A DNA stretch of 64,000 bases from Archivesica marissinica (GCA_014843695.1 CM026390.1:54278121-54342120); one strand, 5' to 3'. Positions 1-11,779 are shown, counted from the stretch's first letter. Notes: a model not told the origin generated them from the letters alone. Numbers and translations are program-made.

Positions 1-177
1 GGCGCGGATGAACGCGTATATGTGGTCATTCATGTGGGAGGAAACCGGAGTACCCGGAGAAAACCTACCTGTCCGATCTGGCGACCACCGTACCATCTCA
101 CATACTTCCAGGTCCGAGGATCGAACCCGGGTTGCATTGGTGAGAAGCGAGCGCGCTACCCACTGCGCTAATCGGAC
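1..177 (-). mobile_element. SINE family B, cut by the window edge
   Basis: On the minus strand the tRNA-like head is TCCGATTAGCGCAGTGGGTA (A box) with B box GGGTTCGATCCTCGG. The body has CGGTGGTCGCCAGATCGGAC and TTTCCTCCCACATGAATGAC. The 3' tail is outside the window. It is not an intact tRNA gene because the 3' acceptor half is absent and SINE body follows. Confidence 0.88.
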
Positions 178-439
178 AATCAAGAGAAATACTCATTTGC
201 AACGATTGTTAAAGATAAAATATTTCCGAATTGTAGTTTTGTCTGATAGAGCAAGACAGCTGTCTATAAATGATGCTGATGTACCTACCTGGCGGAGCCC
301 CCTGTGGTTGAGACATATTTGAAGAATCAGCGGTGTGTTATTCGACTGAAAAACAAACAAAATTAGACTAACGTTAGCTGATTGGTCACATTTCATCTCC
401 CTACAACTTAACTGGCTTTGATAAAACGAATACATATAT
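178..439. other. No recognisable feature
   Basis: AT-rich unique sequence between SINE B and the TTAA element. I see no gene, array or repeat in it. Confidence 0.6.
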
Positions 440-915
440 TTAAAGTGACATTACATCGCAAAAGGCAAAAACATACATTTTTCACGTATACATTCATTGC
501 TACTACAAATTCTTAGGAATACATTCGAACCCTAACATTGAATCAATAAACAATATTTTGTGGTTTACAAACTTTCAATAGTGAAAGTAGGATTTCATAT
601 AACGGTCATTCAAGCTCCTGAATTGACGTTTATTTGTCATTGGAGTCAATACTAAACGCGTGATACTGTCGTTCAGATATAATTTAACTAAGATTAGTCT
701 ACAAATAAATATGCAAGGCACAACTGTGAGACATAACTGTCAATCTGTACTATAAATGACCCTATTAACATTATTGTGTTATATGTCAACAAACCGCGTA
801 TACGACGTTTTTATTAGTAGAAATACTTGCAAATATTTGGAAAATAATTATATCATATAATAGGAAATTACATTCTGTAGAAATTTGCGTTTTCACTGAT
901 GTAGTGTCGCTTTAA
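440..915. mobile_element. TTAA-flanked inverted-repeat element (MITE)
   Basis: Both ends carry TTAA (440-443 and 912-915). Inside them are inverted termini AGTGACATTACATC and, from the right end, AGCGACACTACATC. No coding capacity is visible in the ~470 bp between. TTAA targets are typical of piggyBac-type transposons, so I infer a non-autonomous relative. A second end copy lies at 58,975. Confidence 0.78.
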
Positions 916-978
916 GAATATTTATATTAATCCAGCAAAACGTAATAACGTAAATAGTGGATTACTAAAGGCTAATAC

Positions 979-1175
979 ATGTAATATGCTTTCCAAGTAA
1001 AGTAATAATACCGTTGGAATATTACACTACTGTATAGGTAAGACAATATACGATAGCTTACAGGTACTGTGGTGTATTGTTTAATAGGTCATACCTGACT
1101 TACCTATAATGCAATGGTGTATCGAATGTTTGTTTACAACCGTTATTACTTTACTTTGAAAGCACAGTACTATGG
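979..1175. mobile_element. Fold-back (palindromic) element
   Basis: GCTTTCCAAGTAAAGTAATA at 988 onward pairs with the reverse complement of the segment ending at 1,163 (CAACCGTTATTACTTTACTT then TGAAAGC). A second inner pair, TATAGGTAAG and CTTACCTATA, lies inside. Nearly the whole 190 bp can fold on itself, as in a palindromic MITE. It sits 70 bp from the TTAA element. Confidence 0.7.
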
Positions 1176-1608
1176 TAACATTAGCAGATGAATGTTTGTA
1201 TTATTATTTCATTAAAACAATTATATTTGACACTGTTTGAAGGGACGCATGTTGAGATAATTAAACTCACGTCCAATCAGACGCAAGAATGTAATCACGT
1301 ATGTATTTAGCCTAGTCAATCCCGTATAGATAGTAGTACTTCAGATAATATATGTTCAACAATGTATGTAATGAGGTTATCGGACAGTGACAATGTATCA
1401 TACAAACATGCGCCACTCATATTGTTTTATATTAGTATATAGATTACTTTCCATGTATAGTATATTACATGCAGGCTATGTATAATATGTTCCATAAATA
1501 AATTAATCACAATGGGTAAGGTTGGTAGGCGATGTAATTCTGACCTCTACAATACCTATTACGGTAATATATAAATGGGGTTATCACGAATAGGGCCAGA
1601 ATAGGAAA
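1176..1608. other. No recognisable feature
   Basis: AT-rich unique sequence between the fold-back element and SINE D. Frames are short; nothing else seen. Confidence 0.6.
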
Positions 1609-1615
1609 ACAATAT

Positions 1616-1832
1616 GGCGTCCGTGGTCCAATGGTAAAGCGTCGGATTTGGAACAGAACGGTCCGTGTTCGACACTCAGTCAGGCCACGTATGTAGTGTC
1701 ATTGAGCAAGGCACCTCACACACATTGCTTAGTACTGGTTAACCGCTATGGTCGGCTAAGCATTCCCAGGAAAACATGTATAGGTCCCCGCAAGGGGTTT
1801 GACATTAATGGAACATACATACATACATACAT
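1616..1832 (+). mobile_element. SINE family D with tetranucleotide tail
   Basis: tRNA-like head GGCGTCCGTGGTCCAATGGT with B box region GTGTTCGACACTC. The body is TAGTGTCATTGAGCAAGGCA and TTGCTTAGTACTGGTTAACC, and the tail is (CATA)n. ACAATAT is present on both sides (1,609-1,615 and 1,833-1,839), consistent with a short target duplication. Confidence 0.85.
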
Positions 1833-2025
1833 ACAATATCCCACAAAACAGGTGTCGCTGACACTGATATATATACATGTACACTACTTGTATGCTATGT
1901 ACAGCCCATCCTTCCGTTATTTATTACAACTGACATATAGGTCATTGAACATTGATACAATATCTCTTTAATTGCGTTCGCTAATTCTGCTACGTTTCAT
2001 TTTATTGCAACATTTAGATACATTT

Positions 2026-2268
2026 AAACTTTATTTATTTTACAACGATTGCGAAGCAAGGTTTAACAACTTATATTAATCACTCTCGTTGGCTCGGATG
2101 AAAGCGTAAATGTGGTCATTCATGTGGGAGGAAACCGGACTTCCCGGAGAAAACCCATCTGTCCGATCTGGCGACCACCGTACCATCCCATATACTTCCC
2201 GGTCCGAGGATCGAACCCGGGTTGCATTGATGAGAAGCGAGAGCGCTAACCACTGCGCTAAACGGACA
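2026..2268 (-). mobile_element. SINE family B, full-length copy
   Basis: Complete from the CGTTTAGCGCAGTGGTTAGC head to the tail, which on the plus strand reads AAACTTTATTTATTTTACAA. B box GGGTTCGATCCTCGG is intact. It borders the 41-bp array that starts about 65 bp away. Confidence 0.9.
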
Positions 2269-2333
2269 GCCATACTGGGATACTAATTTAAAGTGTTGGT
2301 GCAAAAAATACAATATACACAAATAATTCTCAG

Positions 2334-5172
2334 TTCGGTATTGAGTTTTCCCCATATCCTCCGAGGCATACATGTTCGGTATTGAGTTTGCACCATATCC
2401 TCCGAGGCATACATGTTCGGTATTGAGTATTCCCCATATCCTCCGAGGCATACATGTTCGGTATTGAGTTTGCACCATATCCTCCGAGGCATACATGTTC
2501 GGTATTGAGTTTGCACCATATCCTCCGAGGCACACATGTTCGGTATTGAGTTTTCACCATATACTCCGAGGTGCACATGTTCGGTATTGAGTTTTCCCCA
2601 TATCCTCCGAGGCACACATGTTCGGTATTGAGTTTGCACCACATACTCCGAGGCATACATGTTCGGTATTGAGTTTGCACCACATACTCCGAGGCATACA
2701 CGTTCGGTATTGAGTTTGCACCACATACTCCGAGGCATACATGTTCGGTATTGAGTTTGCACCACATACTCCGAGGCATACACGTTCGGTATTGAGTTTG
2801 CACCACATACTCCAAGGCATACATGTTCGGTATTGAGTTTGCACCACATACTCCGAGGCATACATGTTCGGTATTGAGTTTGCACCACATACTCCGAGGC
2901 ATACATGTTCGGTATTGAGTTTGCACCACATACTCCGAGGCATACATGTTCGGTATTGAGTTTGCACCATATACTCCGAGGCACACATGTTCGGTATTGA
3001 GTTTGCACCACATACTCCGAGGCATACACGTTCGGTATTGAGTTTGCACCACATACTCCGAGGCATACACGTTCGGTATTGAGTTTGCACCACATACTCC
3101 GAGGCATGCATGTTCGGTATTGAGTTTGCACCATATACTCCGAGGCACACATGTTCGGTATTGAGTTTGCACCACATACTCCGAGGCATACACGTTCGGT
3201 ATTGAGTTTGCACCATATACTCCGAGGCATACATGTTCGGTATTGAGTTTGCACCATATACTCCGAGGCACACATGTTCAGTATTGAGTTTGCACCATAT
3301 ACTCCGAGGCATGCATGTTCGGTATTGAGTTTGCACCATATACTCCGAGGCACACATGTTCGGTATTGAGTTTGCACCATATACTCCGAGGCACACATGT
3401 TCGGTATTGAGTTTGCACCATATACTCCGAGGCACACATGTTCGGTATTGAGTTTGCACCACATACTCCGAGGCATACACGTTCGGTATTGAGTTTGCAC
3501 CACATACTCCGAGGTATACACGTTCGGTATTGAGTTTGCACCACATACTCCGAGGCATGCATGTTCGGTATTGAGTTTGCACCATATACTCCGAGGCACA
3601 CATGTTCGGTATTGAGTTTGTACCACATACTCCGAGGCATACACGTTCGGTATTGAGTTTGCATCATATACTCCGAGGCATACATGTTCGGTATTGAGTT
3701 TGCACCATATACTCCGAGGCACACATGTTCGGTATTGAGTTTGCACCATCTACTCCGAGGCATGCATGTTCGGTATAGAGTTTGCACCATATACTCCGAG
3801 GCACACATGTTCGGTATTGAGTTTGCACCACATACTCCGAGGCATACACGTTCGGTATTGAGTTTGCACCATATACTCCGAGGCATGCATGTTCGGTATT
3901 GAGTTTGCACCACATACTCCGAGGCATACACGTTCGGTATTGAGTTTGCACCGTATACTCCGAGGCATGCATGTTCGGTATTGAGTTTGCACCACATACT
4001 CCGAGGCATACACGTTCGGTATTGAGTAGGCATACACGTTCGGTATTGAGTTTGCACCACATACTCCGAGACACACACGTTCGGTATTGAGTTTGCACCA
4101 TATACTCCGAGGCATACACGTTCGGTATTGAGTTTGCACCACCTACTCCGAGGCACACACGTTCGGTATTGAGTTTGCACCACATACTCCGAGGCACACA
4201 CGTTCGGTATTGAGTTTGCACCACATACTCCGAGGCACACACGTTCGGTATTGAGTTTGCACCACATACTCCGAGGCATACACGTTCGGTATTGAGTTTG
4301 CACCACATACTCCGAGGCACACATGTTCGATATTGAGTTTTCCCCATATCCTCCGAGGAATACACGTTCGGTATTGAGTTTTTCACCATATACTCCGATG
4401 CACACACGTTCGGTATTGAGTTTGCACCACATACTCCGAGGTACTCATGTTCGGTATTGAGTTTGCACCATCTACTCCGAGGCACATATGTTCGGTATTG
4501 AGTTTTCACCATATAATCCGAGGCACACATGTTCGGTATTCACCATAGTGATATACTCCGAGGCACACATGTTCTGTATTCACCATAATGATATACTCCG
4601 AGGCACACATGTTCGGTATTCACCATAATGATATACTCCGAGGTACACATGTTCGGTATTCACCATAATGATATACTCCGCGGTACACATGTTCGGTATT
4701 CACCATAATGATATACTCCGAGGTACACATGTTCGGTATTCACCATAATGATATACTCCGAGGTACACACGTTCGGTATTGAGTTTGCACCACATACTCC
4801 GAGGTACTCATGTTCGGTATTGAGTTTGCACCATCTACTCCGAGGCACATATGTTCGGTATTGAGTTTTCACCATATAATCCGAGGCACACATGTTCGGT
4901 ATTCACCATAATGATATACTCCGAGGCACACATGTTCTGTATTCACCATAATGATATACTCCGAGGCACACATGTTCGGTATTCACCATAATGATATACT
5001 CCGAGGTACACATGTTCGGTATTCACCATAATGATATACTCCGCGGTACACATGTTCGGTATTCACCATAATGATATACTCCGAGGTACACATGTTCGGT
5101 ATTCACCATAATGATATACTCCGAGGTACACATGTTCGGTATTCACCATAATGATATACTCCGAGGTACACA
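2334..5172. repeat. 41-bp minisatellite with a 40-bp derived end
   Basis: The main unit is GTTCGGTATTGAGTTTGCAC followed by CACATACTCCGAGGCATACA (about 54 copies to 4,540). Variants are TTTTCCCCATATCC near the left edge and CACACACG in the middle. From about 4,535 a 40-bp unit with CACCATAATGATATACTCCG dominates. A block of about 363 bp starting near 4,405 is duplicated at 4,768. Because 41 is not a multiple of 3 and the minus strand of the unit has no stop, all three minus frames stay open for long distances. There is no sign of a real protein. Confidence 0.95.
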
Positions 5173-5450
5173 TAAACCCCTGTTCATTATATAGTCCTGT
5201 GTATTGCCAAGCTACGGCGTTTCAACTTTATCATCGTTAGAATTTACAAGTATAAAATTATTGCTAACCCACATATAATGGCTACACCTTGATAAATGAT
5301 TGACAATCTGCCAGCCTGCCCACCAGCTCGCCAGAAAGAATACCGTGATCGGTCGGTTTACTAAATTATATACAATTTTGAACAACCGTTCATTGCTATT
5401 TTCCATCCCCGGTGCGGTTTGGATTTTTACACTGGATTTTTCTAATTTAA
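5173..5450. other. No recognisable feature
   Basis: Unique sequence between the 41-bp array and SINE C. It has a 96-codon open frame that overlaps the SINE and has no protein-like features. Confidence 0.55.
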
Positions 5451-5694
5451 GTTTATTAATCGTCGCTACCGGTTGCCCATTTGAGCAACGGGCAGTTTAC
5501 ACACATACTTTCCTGGGGAGGCTCCAGTTGTTAACCAGTATTTGGTGCACCAACCTCCGTAAGAAACTGCCAACTTTTTCATATAAATGAGATACGGTCT
5601 GAACGGGTTACAACATCCCGTGACAATCAGTAATGATAGGTTACAGTTGTATACAAGTCAGTGACCTTAACCACCACTCGACCACGGAGGCGGA
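5451..5694 (-). mobile_element. SINE family C with A-type tail
   Basis: On the minus strand the head is TCCGCCTCCGTGGTCGAGTG (A box) with a degraded B box region. The head is long between boxes, as in Leu/Ser tRNAs with a large variable arm. The 3' end is CAAATGGGCAACCGGTAGCG, the same tail as SINE A. The body carries TTACGGAGGTTGGTGCACC. Confidence 0.85.
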
Positions 5695-6390
5695 CTATAC
5701 TGGAGTTTCGAAAGAGATAGATATGTATTACATGAAACTATATCTTAACTTTATTATTACACCTGATAACAAATTGTATTAAAGTGTGTGCATTCACAAT
5801 CGAGTGTACAAAATGGCATATCTTTACAAATTGATAGTTGCCAGGCAACGACATCTATACTCACGACCCCATCCGTGTACAACACAAATCCATAAGTGAC
5901 AATAGTGTACACACACTTACTTATTCACATCTAATTAAACCTACTCATTCTCCTACCGCACATCAATGTAAACACCTTTCTTTATATACATACACATCCA
6001 CTTTTACAACAATAATGTATATTTTATTAAATCATTAATTTTTATTTCAGTCTCGTCTATAATTATGCACTTAGAGGTTAATATATTATGTGAATAGTTT
6101 AATATCAGCATAGGTATCGATCTGAAGTAACTTCATTAACTTTATATCAGCCTGAGACCGAAGAGCACCCCTATTTAATCCCATTTGCAGCCTCCGCCAT
6201 TTCCACACCCGGGTAAACCATCTCTATTATATCCGCATAGCATTGCACAACACATGTTCCCAACTTCACCAATATCAAGAAATATATACCGTTCTTTTGT
6301 TATTGTTCCTACATCTCATTGTAAAAGATAATGATTATAGTACACCATATTGTCCAAGCAACCTCATTCTCCTGAACGTATCCCGTATAT
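5695..6390. other. Unique AT-rich spacer
   Basis: No gene or array. Short frames only. The segment ends at the target duplication of the SINE C at 6,402. Confidence 0.6.
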
Positions 6391-6401
6391 CCTTAATATG
6401 T

Positions 6402-6655
6402 TATGTTATGTTATATTTCGGGTTTTACGCCTGCATCAGCACCATTTCGGGCTATATCGCCGGCGGGCAGTTTACCTAACAATACCTTTCCTGGGCAGGC
6501 TCCAGCGGTTAACCAGTACTTGGGTGCACCAACCTCCGTAAGAAACTGCCAACTTTCTCATATAAATGAGACACGGCCTGAGCGGGGCTCGAACCCGTGA
6601 CCATCAGTGATGATAGGTTACAGTGGTATACAACCACTCGACCACGGAGGCGGAC
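6402..6655 (-). mobile_element. SINE family C with alternative tail and 11-bp target duplication
   Basis: Head TCCGCCTCCGTGGTCGAGTG and B box GGGTTCGAGCCCCGC on the minus strand. The tail reads CCGAAATGGTGCTGATGCAG then GCGTAAAACCCGAAATATAA and (CATAA)n. CCTTAATATGT flanks it at 6,391-6,401 and 6,656-6,666. About 12 bp of the head's variable region are missing compared with the copy at 51,334. Confidence 0.9.
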
Positions 6656-6666
6656 CCTTAATATGT

Positions 6667-7246
6667 ACAAATAAAAATACAGTTCTTTTTATATTTCACT
6701 CAAGACATGTATACATATTAACTTACATTACATGTATATAAACGAAGCTAAACAAGGTTACTTTCGTATTAAATATACATACAAATACATAGCATTTATA
6801 TAGCGCAAAAATTACTCTATTGCGCTTTACAATTACAGATGCAATTTTAAACATTTACCCATGACAATAATATATGGAAATATAAATAAAAATGTATACA
6901 TATATACATATAACTAGGATTCTAGTAATTGGATAAGAACATATTTTATCATGATATCTACACCATTATAGTATATAAGTGAGTGATTGGATTAACATAA
7001 AAGTGGCAATATGAACCATAGACCCAAACACCGCCGTAAGAATGACAACCGTGATGTGGCCAGTACAGTGAATGGGCCGGTACAGTGATCGGCCCATCAC
7101 CACACGACAGAGCTCGAACCCAAGAGAATGCCCATACAACACTGCACTCGTCAATCCAATACTTATAAAGTCAATCTTTGATTTTATTACATTACATAAA
7201 AGGATAAACATGTATGCGGGAGAGCATCACCGCCGAATACAAGACT
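6667..7246. other. Spacer, possibly LINE-derived on its right
   Basis: AT-rich. It contains ATTTATATAGCGCAAAAATT and TGCGCTTTACAATTACAG near 6,794-6,840, a short imperfect inverted pair (TAGCGCAAAA / TTGCGCTTTA) that looks like a small dispersed repeat. The stretch 7,070-7,246 could be further LINE decay, but I recognise nothing in it. Confidence 0.4.
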
Positions 7247-7357
7247 TCATAAAGTTTTAGTAATGCAGATATCAGGGTGATTGCACGATACTTGCTTGAA
7301 TTTATGTTCGTTAAATTCATCTGCCAGGTTACTCATTGACTCACAAAAGACTTCCAT
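7247..7357 (-). pseudogene. LINE endonuclease-like fragment
   Basis: A 36-codon frame includes CESMSNLADEF and NHPDICITKTL. This resembles the first part of APE-type endonuclease domains of non-LTR retrotransposons (usually ...SL-x-NK-x-DEF ... PDI-x-x-x-TETW). It is 50 bp downstream of the probable ORF1 end, which matches the ORF1-ORF2 order. It breaks at a TGA and nothing further downstream is recognisable. Confidence 0.4.
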
Positions 7358-7406
7358 GTCGTTTCATTTCATGGTTTTGGTATCATGATGCCATATCACT
7401 TCTGAC

Positions 7407-7640
7407 CTAAGAAATGTCTGTTTGGATAATGTTCAATTTAGATATGAGCTGCTCTATGGATTGTAAAAGTGATACAATTATATTTATAAGGTCGACCAAT
7501 TGTGTCTGCATGTCTATGAATTCTGGTACCAATGATGAATGTGTGACTTCTGTTGCGATAGTGGCTGGAATGACTGTGGAACCGGGTAAGGCACTGTGTA
7601 TGGTGGGCCAGGCAAACCAGGATACCTGAGCTGGCAACTA
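7407..7640 (-). pseudogene. Helical ORF fragment, probable LINE ORF1 middle part
   Basis: An open frame of about 76 codons, with a TAG directly upstream, contains a Pro/Thr-rich start and then a long amphipathic stretch (FIDMQTQLVDLINIIVSLLQ, SIEQLISKLNIIQTD) with heptad-like spacing, as in ORF1 coiled coils. It lies between the 56-bp array and an endonuclease-like fragment on the same strand. No ATG is in place, so it is a remnant and not a gene. Confidence 0.42.
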
Positions 7641-7657
7641 GGATTACCCATACGTAA

Positions 7658-8276
7658 ATGTTCCTATACCGATGATGATTGAGCTTATTTACCCTCGCCG
7701 CCGGCGAACCATGTGGTTCCTATACTGATGATGATTGCGCTTATTTACCCTCGCCGCCGGCGAACCATGTGGTTCCTATACTGATGATGATTGCGCTTAT
7801 TTACCCTCGCCGCCGGCGAACCATGTGGTTCCTATACCGATGATGATTGAGCTTATTTACCCTCGCCGCCGGCGAACCATGTGGTTCCTATACTGATGAT
7901 GATTGCGCTTATTTACCCTCGCCGCCGGCGAACCATGTGGTTCCTATACCGATGATGATTGAGCTTATTACCCTCGCCGCCGGCGAACCATGTGGTTCCT
8001 ATACCGATGATGATTGAGCTTATTTACCCTCGCCGCCGGCGAACCATGTGGTTCCTATACCGATGATGATTGAGCTTATTTACCCTCGCCGCCGGCGAAC
8101 CATGTGGTTCCTATACTGATGATGATTGAGCTTATTTACCCTCGCCGCCGGCGAACCATGTGGTTCCTATACTGATGATGATTGAGCTTATTTACCCTCG
8201 CCGCCGGCGAACCATGTGGTTCCTATACTGATGATGATTGCGCTTATTTACCCTCGCCGCCGGCGAACCATGTGGT
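7658..8276. repeat. 56-bp minisatellite with GC-rich core, inside a broken LINE
   Basis: Eleven copies with TTCCTATACTGATGATGATT, GCGCTTATTTACCCTCGC and CGCCGGCGAACCATGTGG. The palindrome CGCCGGCG makes the array locally GC-rich. Copies differ mainly at ACTGATG/ACCGATG and TTGCGC/TTGAGC. It separates two parts of the probable ORF1. Confidence 0.95.
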
Positions 8277-8291
8277 AGATAAAATTCCAGT

Positions 8292-8453
8292 TCATTCTGA
8301 TTTGATGAACGTTTTTTTACCATCACTTTGAGTTGAATGTTTACCTGCCTGGTTTGTATTCACACCACCCACAGTCTCTCCATGATCGTTGTTTGATGTT
8401 GTTTTTAATATGTTCTGAGACTTATGTTTACCTTTATTGTTTGCACTAGCCAT
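8292..8453 (-). pseudogene. Start of a LINE ORF1-like reading frame
   Basis: An ATG-initiated frame of 53 codons begins MASANNKGKHKSQNILKTTS and ends FIKSE-stop. It is rich in Lys, Asn and Ser, like the basic disordered N terminus of many non-LTR retrotransposon ORF1 proteins. It runs into the 56-bp array. The ORF1 identity rests on its position ahead of a helical ORF and an endonuclease-like fragment on the same strand, so it is an inference. Confidence 0.42.
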
Positions 8454-8559
8454 TTTCTATTCAAAGTTCAAATAATTCCTTCGATTGTTCACAAATTTTA
8501 TAAAATTATCCGACACAAAACTGTACACCTAATAAGTCAGTGTGTATCATAATCATAAT

Positions 8560-11549
8560 TTGTATGATAATCTGTACACCAGTATTTGTATCATAATCTG
8601 TACACCAGTGTTTGTATCATAATCTGTACACCAGTGTTTGTATCATAATCTGTACACCAGTGTTTGTATCATAATCTGTACACAAGTGTTTGTATCATAA
8701 TCTGTACACCAGTGTTTGTATCATAATCTGTACACCAGTGTTTGTATCATAATATGTACATCAGGGTTTGTATCATAATCTGTACACCAGTGTTTGTATC
8801 ATAATCTGTACACCAGTGTTTGTATCATAATCTATACACTAGTGTTTGTATCATAATCTGTACACCAGTGTTTGTATCATAATATGTACACCAGTGTTTG
8901 TATCATAATCTGCACACCAGTGGTGTTTGTATCATAATCTGTACAACAGGGTTTGTATCATAATCTGTACACAGTGTTTGTATCATATGTACACCAGTGT
9001 TTGTATCATAATATGTACATCAGTGGTGTTTGTATCATCTGTACACCAGTGTTTCTATCATAATCTGTACATCAGTGGTGTTTGTATCATCTGTACACCA
9101 GTGTTTCTATCATAATCTGTACATCAGTGGTGTTTGTATCATCTGTACACCAGTGTTTCAGTCATAATATGTACACCAGTGGTGTTTGTATCATAATATG
9201 TACACCAGTGTTTGTATCATAATCTGTACACCAGGGTTTGTATCATAATCTGTACACAGTGTTTGTATCATAATCTGTACACAGTGTTTGTATCATAATC
9301 TGTACACCAGGGTTTGTATCATAATCTGTACACAGTGTTTGTATCATAATATGTACACAGTGTTTGTATCATAATCTGTACACAGTGTTTGTATCATAAT
9401 CTGTACACCAGTATTTGTATCATAATCTGTACACCAGTGTTTGTATCATAATATGTACACCAGGGTTTGTATCATAATCTGTACACAGTGTTTGTATCAT
9501 AATCTGTACACAGTGTTTGTATCATAATATGTACACCAGTGTTTGTATCATATGTACACCAGTGTTTGTATCATAATCTGTACACCAGTGTTTGTATCAT
9601 ATGTACACAGTGTTTGTATCATAATATGTACACCAGTGTTTGTATCATATGTACACCAGTGTTTGTATCATAATATGTACACCAGTGTTTGTATCATAAT
9701 CTGTACACCAGTGTTTGTATCATAATCTGTACACCAGTGTTTGTATCATAATCTGTACACCAGTGTTTGTATCATATGTACACCAGTGTTTGTATCATAT
9801 GTACACCAGTGTTTGTATCATAATATGTACACCAGTGTTTGTATCATAATATGTACACCAGTGTTTGTATCATAATCTGTACACCAGTGTTTGTATCATA
9901 TGTACACCAGTGTTTGTATCATAATCTGTACACCAGTGTTTGTATCATAATCTGTACACCAGTGTTTGTATCATAATCTGTACACCAGTGTTTGTATCAT
10001 AATCTGTACACCAGTGTTTGTATCATAATATGTGTACCAGTGTTTGTATCATATGTACACAGTGTTTGTATCATATGTACACCAGTGTTTGTATCATATG
10101 TACACAGTGTTTGTATCATATGTACACCAGTGTTTGTATCATATGTACACAGTGTTTGTATAATATGTACACCAGTGTTTGTATCATATGTACACAGTGT
10201 TTGTATCATATGTACACCAGTGTTTGTATCATATGTACACCAGTGTTTGTATCATATGTACACCAGGGTTTGTATCATATGTACACCAGTGTTTGTATCA
10301 TATGTACACAGTGTTTGTATCATAATATGTACACCAGTGTTTGTATCATAATCTGTACACCAGGGTTTGTATCATATGTACACCAGTGTTTGTATCATAT
10401 GTACACAGTGTTTGTATCATAATATGTACACCAGTGTGTGTATCATATGTACACAGTGTTTGTATCATAATCTGTGTACCAGTGTTTGTATCATATGTAC
10501 ACCAGTGTTTGTATCATATGTACACCAGTGTTTGTATCATATGTACACCAGTGTTTGTATCATATGTACACCAGTGTTTGTATCATATGTACACAGTGTT
10601 TGTATCATAATATGTACACCAGTGTTTGTATCATAATCTGTACACCAGGGTTTGTATCATATGTACACCAGTGTTTGTATCATATGTACACAGTGTTTGT
10701 ATCATAATATGTACACCAGTGTGTGTATCATATGTACACTAGTGTTTGTATCATATGTACACAGTGTTTGTATCATAATCTGTGTACCAGTGTTTGTATC
10801 ATATGTACACCAGTGTTTGTATCATATGTACACCAGTGTTTGTATCATATGTACACCAGTGTTTGTATCATATGTACACCAGTGTTTGTATCATATGTAC
10901 ACCAGTGTTTGTATCATATGTACACCAGTGTTTGTATCATATGTACACAGTGTTTGTATCATATGTACACAGTGTTTGTATCATATGTACACCAGTGTTT
11001 GTATCATATGTACACCAGTGTTTGTATCATATATACACAGTGTTTGTATCATATGTACACCAGTGTTTGTATCATATGTACACCAGTGTTTGTATCATAT
11101 GTACACCAGTGTTTGTATCATATGTACACCAGTGTTTGTATCATATGTACACAGTGTTTGTATCATATGTACACAGTGTTTGTGTCATATGTACACCAGT
11201 GTTTGTATCATATGTACACAGTGTTTGTATCATATGTACACCAGTGTTTGTATCATATGTACACCAGTGTTTGTATCATATGTACACCAGTGTTTGTATC
11301 ATATGTACACAGTGTTTGTATCATATGTACACCAGTGTTTGTATCATATGTACACCAGTGTTTGTATCATATGTACACCAGTGTTTGTATCATATGTACA
11401 CCAGTGTTTGTATCATATGTACACCAGTGTTTGTATCATATGTACACCAGTGTTTGTATCATATGTACACCAGTGTTTGTATCATATGTACACAGTGTTT
11501 GTATCATATGTACACCAGTGTTTGTATCATATGTACACAGTGTTTGTAT
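8560..11549. repeat. 26-bp to 23-bp minisatellite
   Basis: Left part: 26-bp unit TTTGTATCATAATCTGTACA-CCAGTG. Right part: 23-bp unit TTTGTATCATATGTACACCA-GTG, with 22-bp forms ending ACACAGTG. The total is about 125 copies. The short form arises by loss of three bases at CATAATCTG/CATATG and creates the palindrome CATATG. Open plus frames here only read the unit. Confidence 0.95.
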
Positions 11550-11621
11550 CGGTTATCTTGCACGATCTACAGTATCCAAAGACTCATTATGCATTATGCA
11601 ATCACCGATAATAGCTGAAAA

Positions 11622-11696
11622 CAATATAATAGCTGTATAAAAGGATATAATAGCTGTATAAAAGGATATAATAGCTGTATAAAAGGATATAATAGC
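11622..11696. repeat. 21-bp tandem repeat
   Basis: Three and a half copies of ATAATAGCTGTATAAAAGGA-T immediately right of the 26/23-bp array. The copies are identical, so it is recent or assembly-collapsed. Confidence 0.9.
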
Positions 11697-11779
11697 TGAA
11701 AGCGTCACAATTATGTAGTTATTATTATATTTAGTAATAAATACAGACCACTTGTGTTGCTTCTGTCGTATAGCATCGG

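Noticed and set aside
2283..3749. 488-codon minus-strand open frame, and overlapping frames of 288-384 codons up to 4,530
   Set aside because: They read the 41-bp unit in its three phases; the same sequence is open in all phases and carries no domain or codon bias.
7200..7293. Reverse transcriptase-like motif KYRAITLISALLKLYEVLY on the minus strand
   Set aside because: It resembles an RT YRPI-motif, but it lies in another frame of the endonuclease-like fragment, which fits the ORF order better. Probably chance.
10652..11640. Plus-strand frames of 278-319 codons (MYHMYTSVCII repeats)
   Set aside because: Pure translation of the 22/23/26-bp units; no unique N or C terminus.
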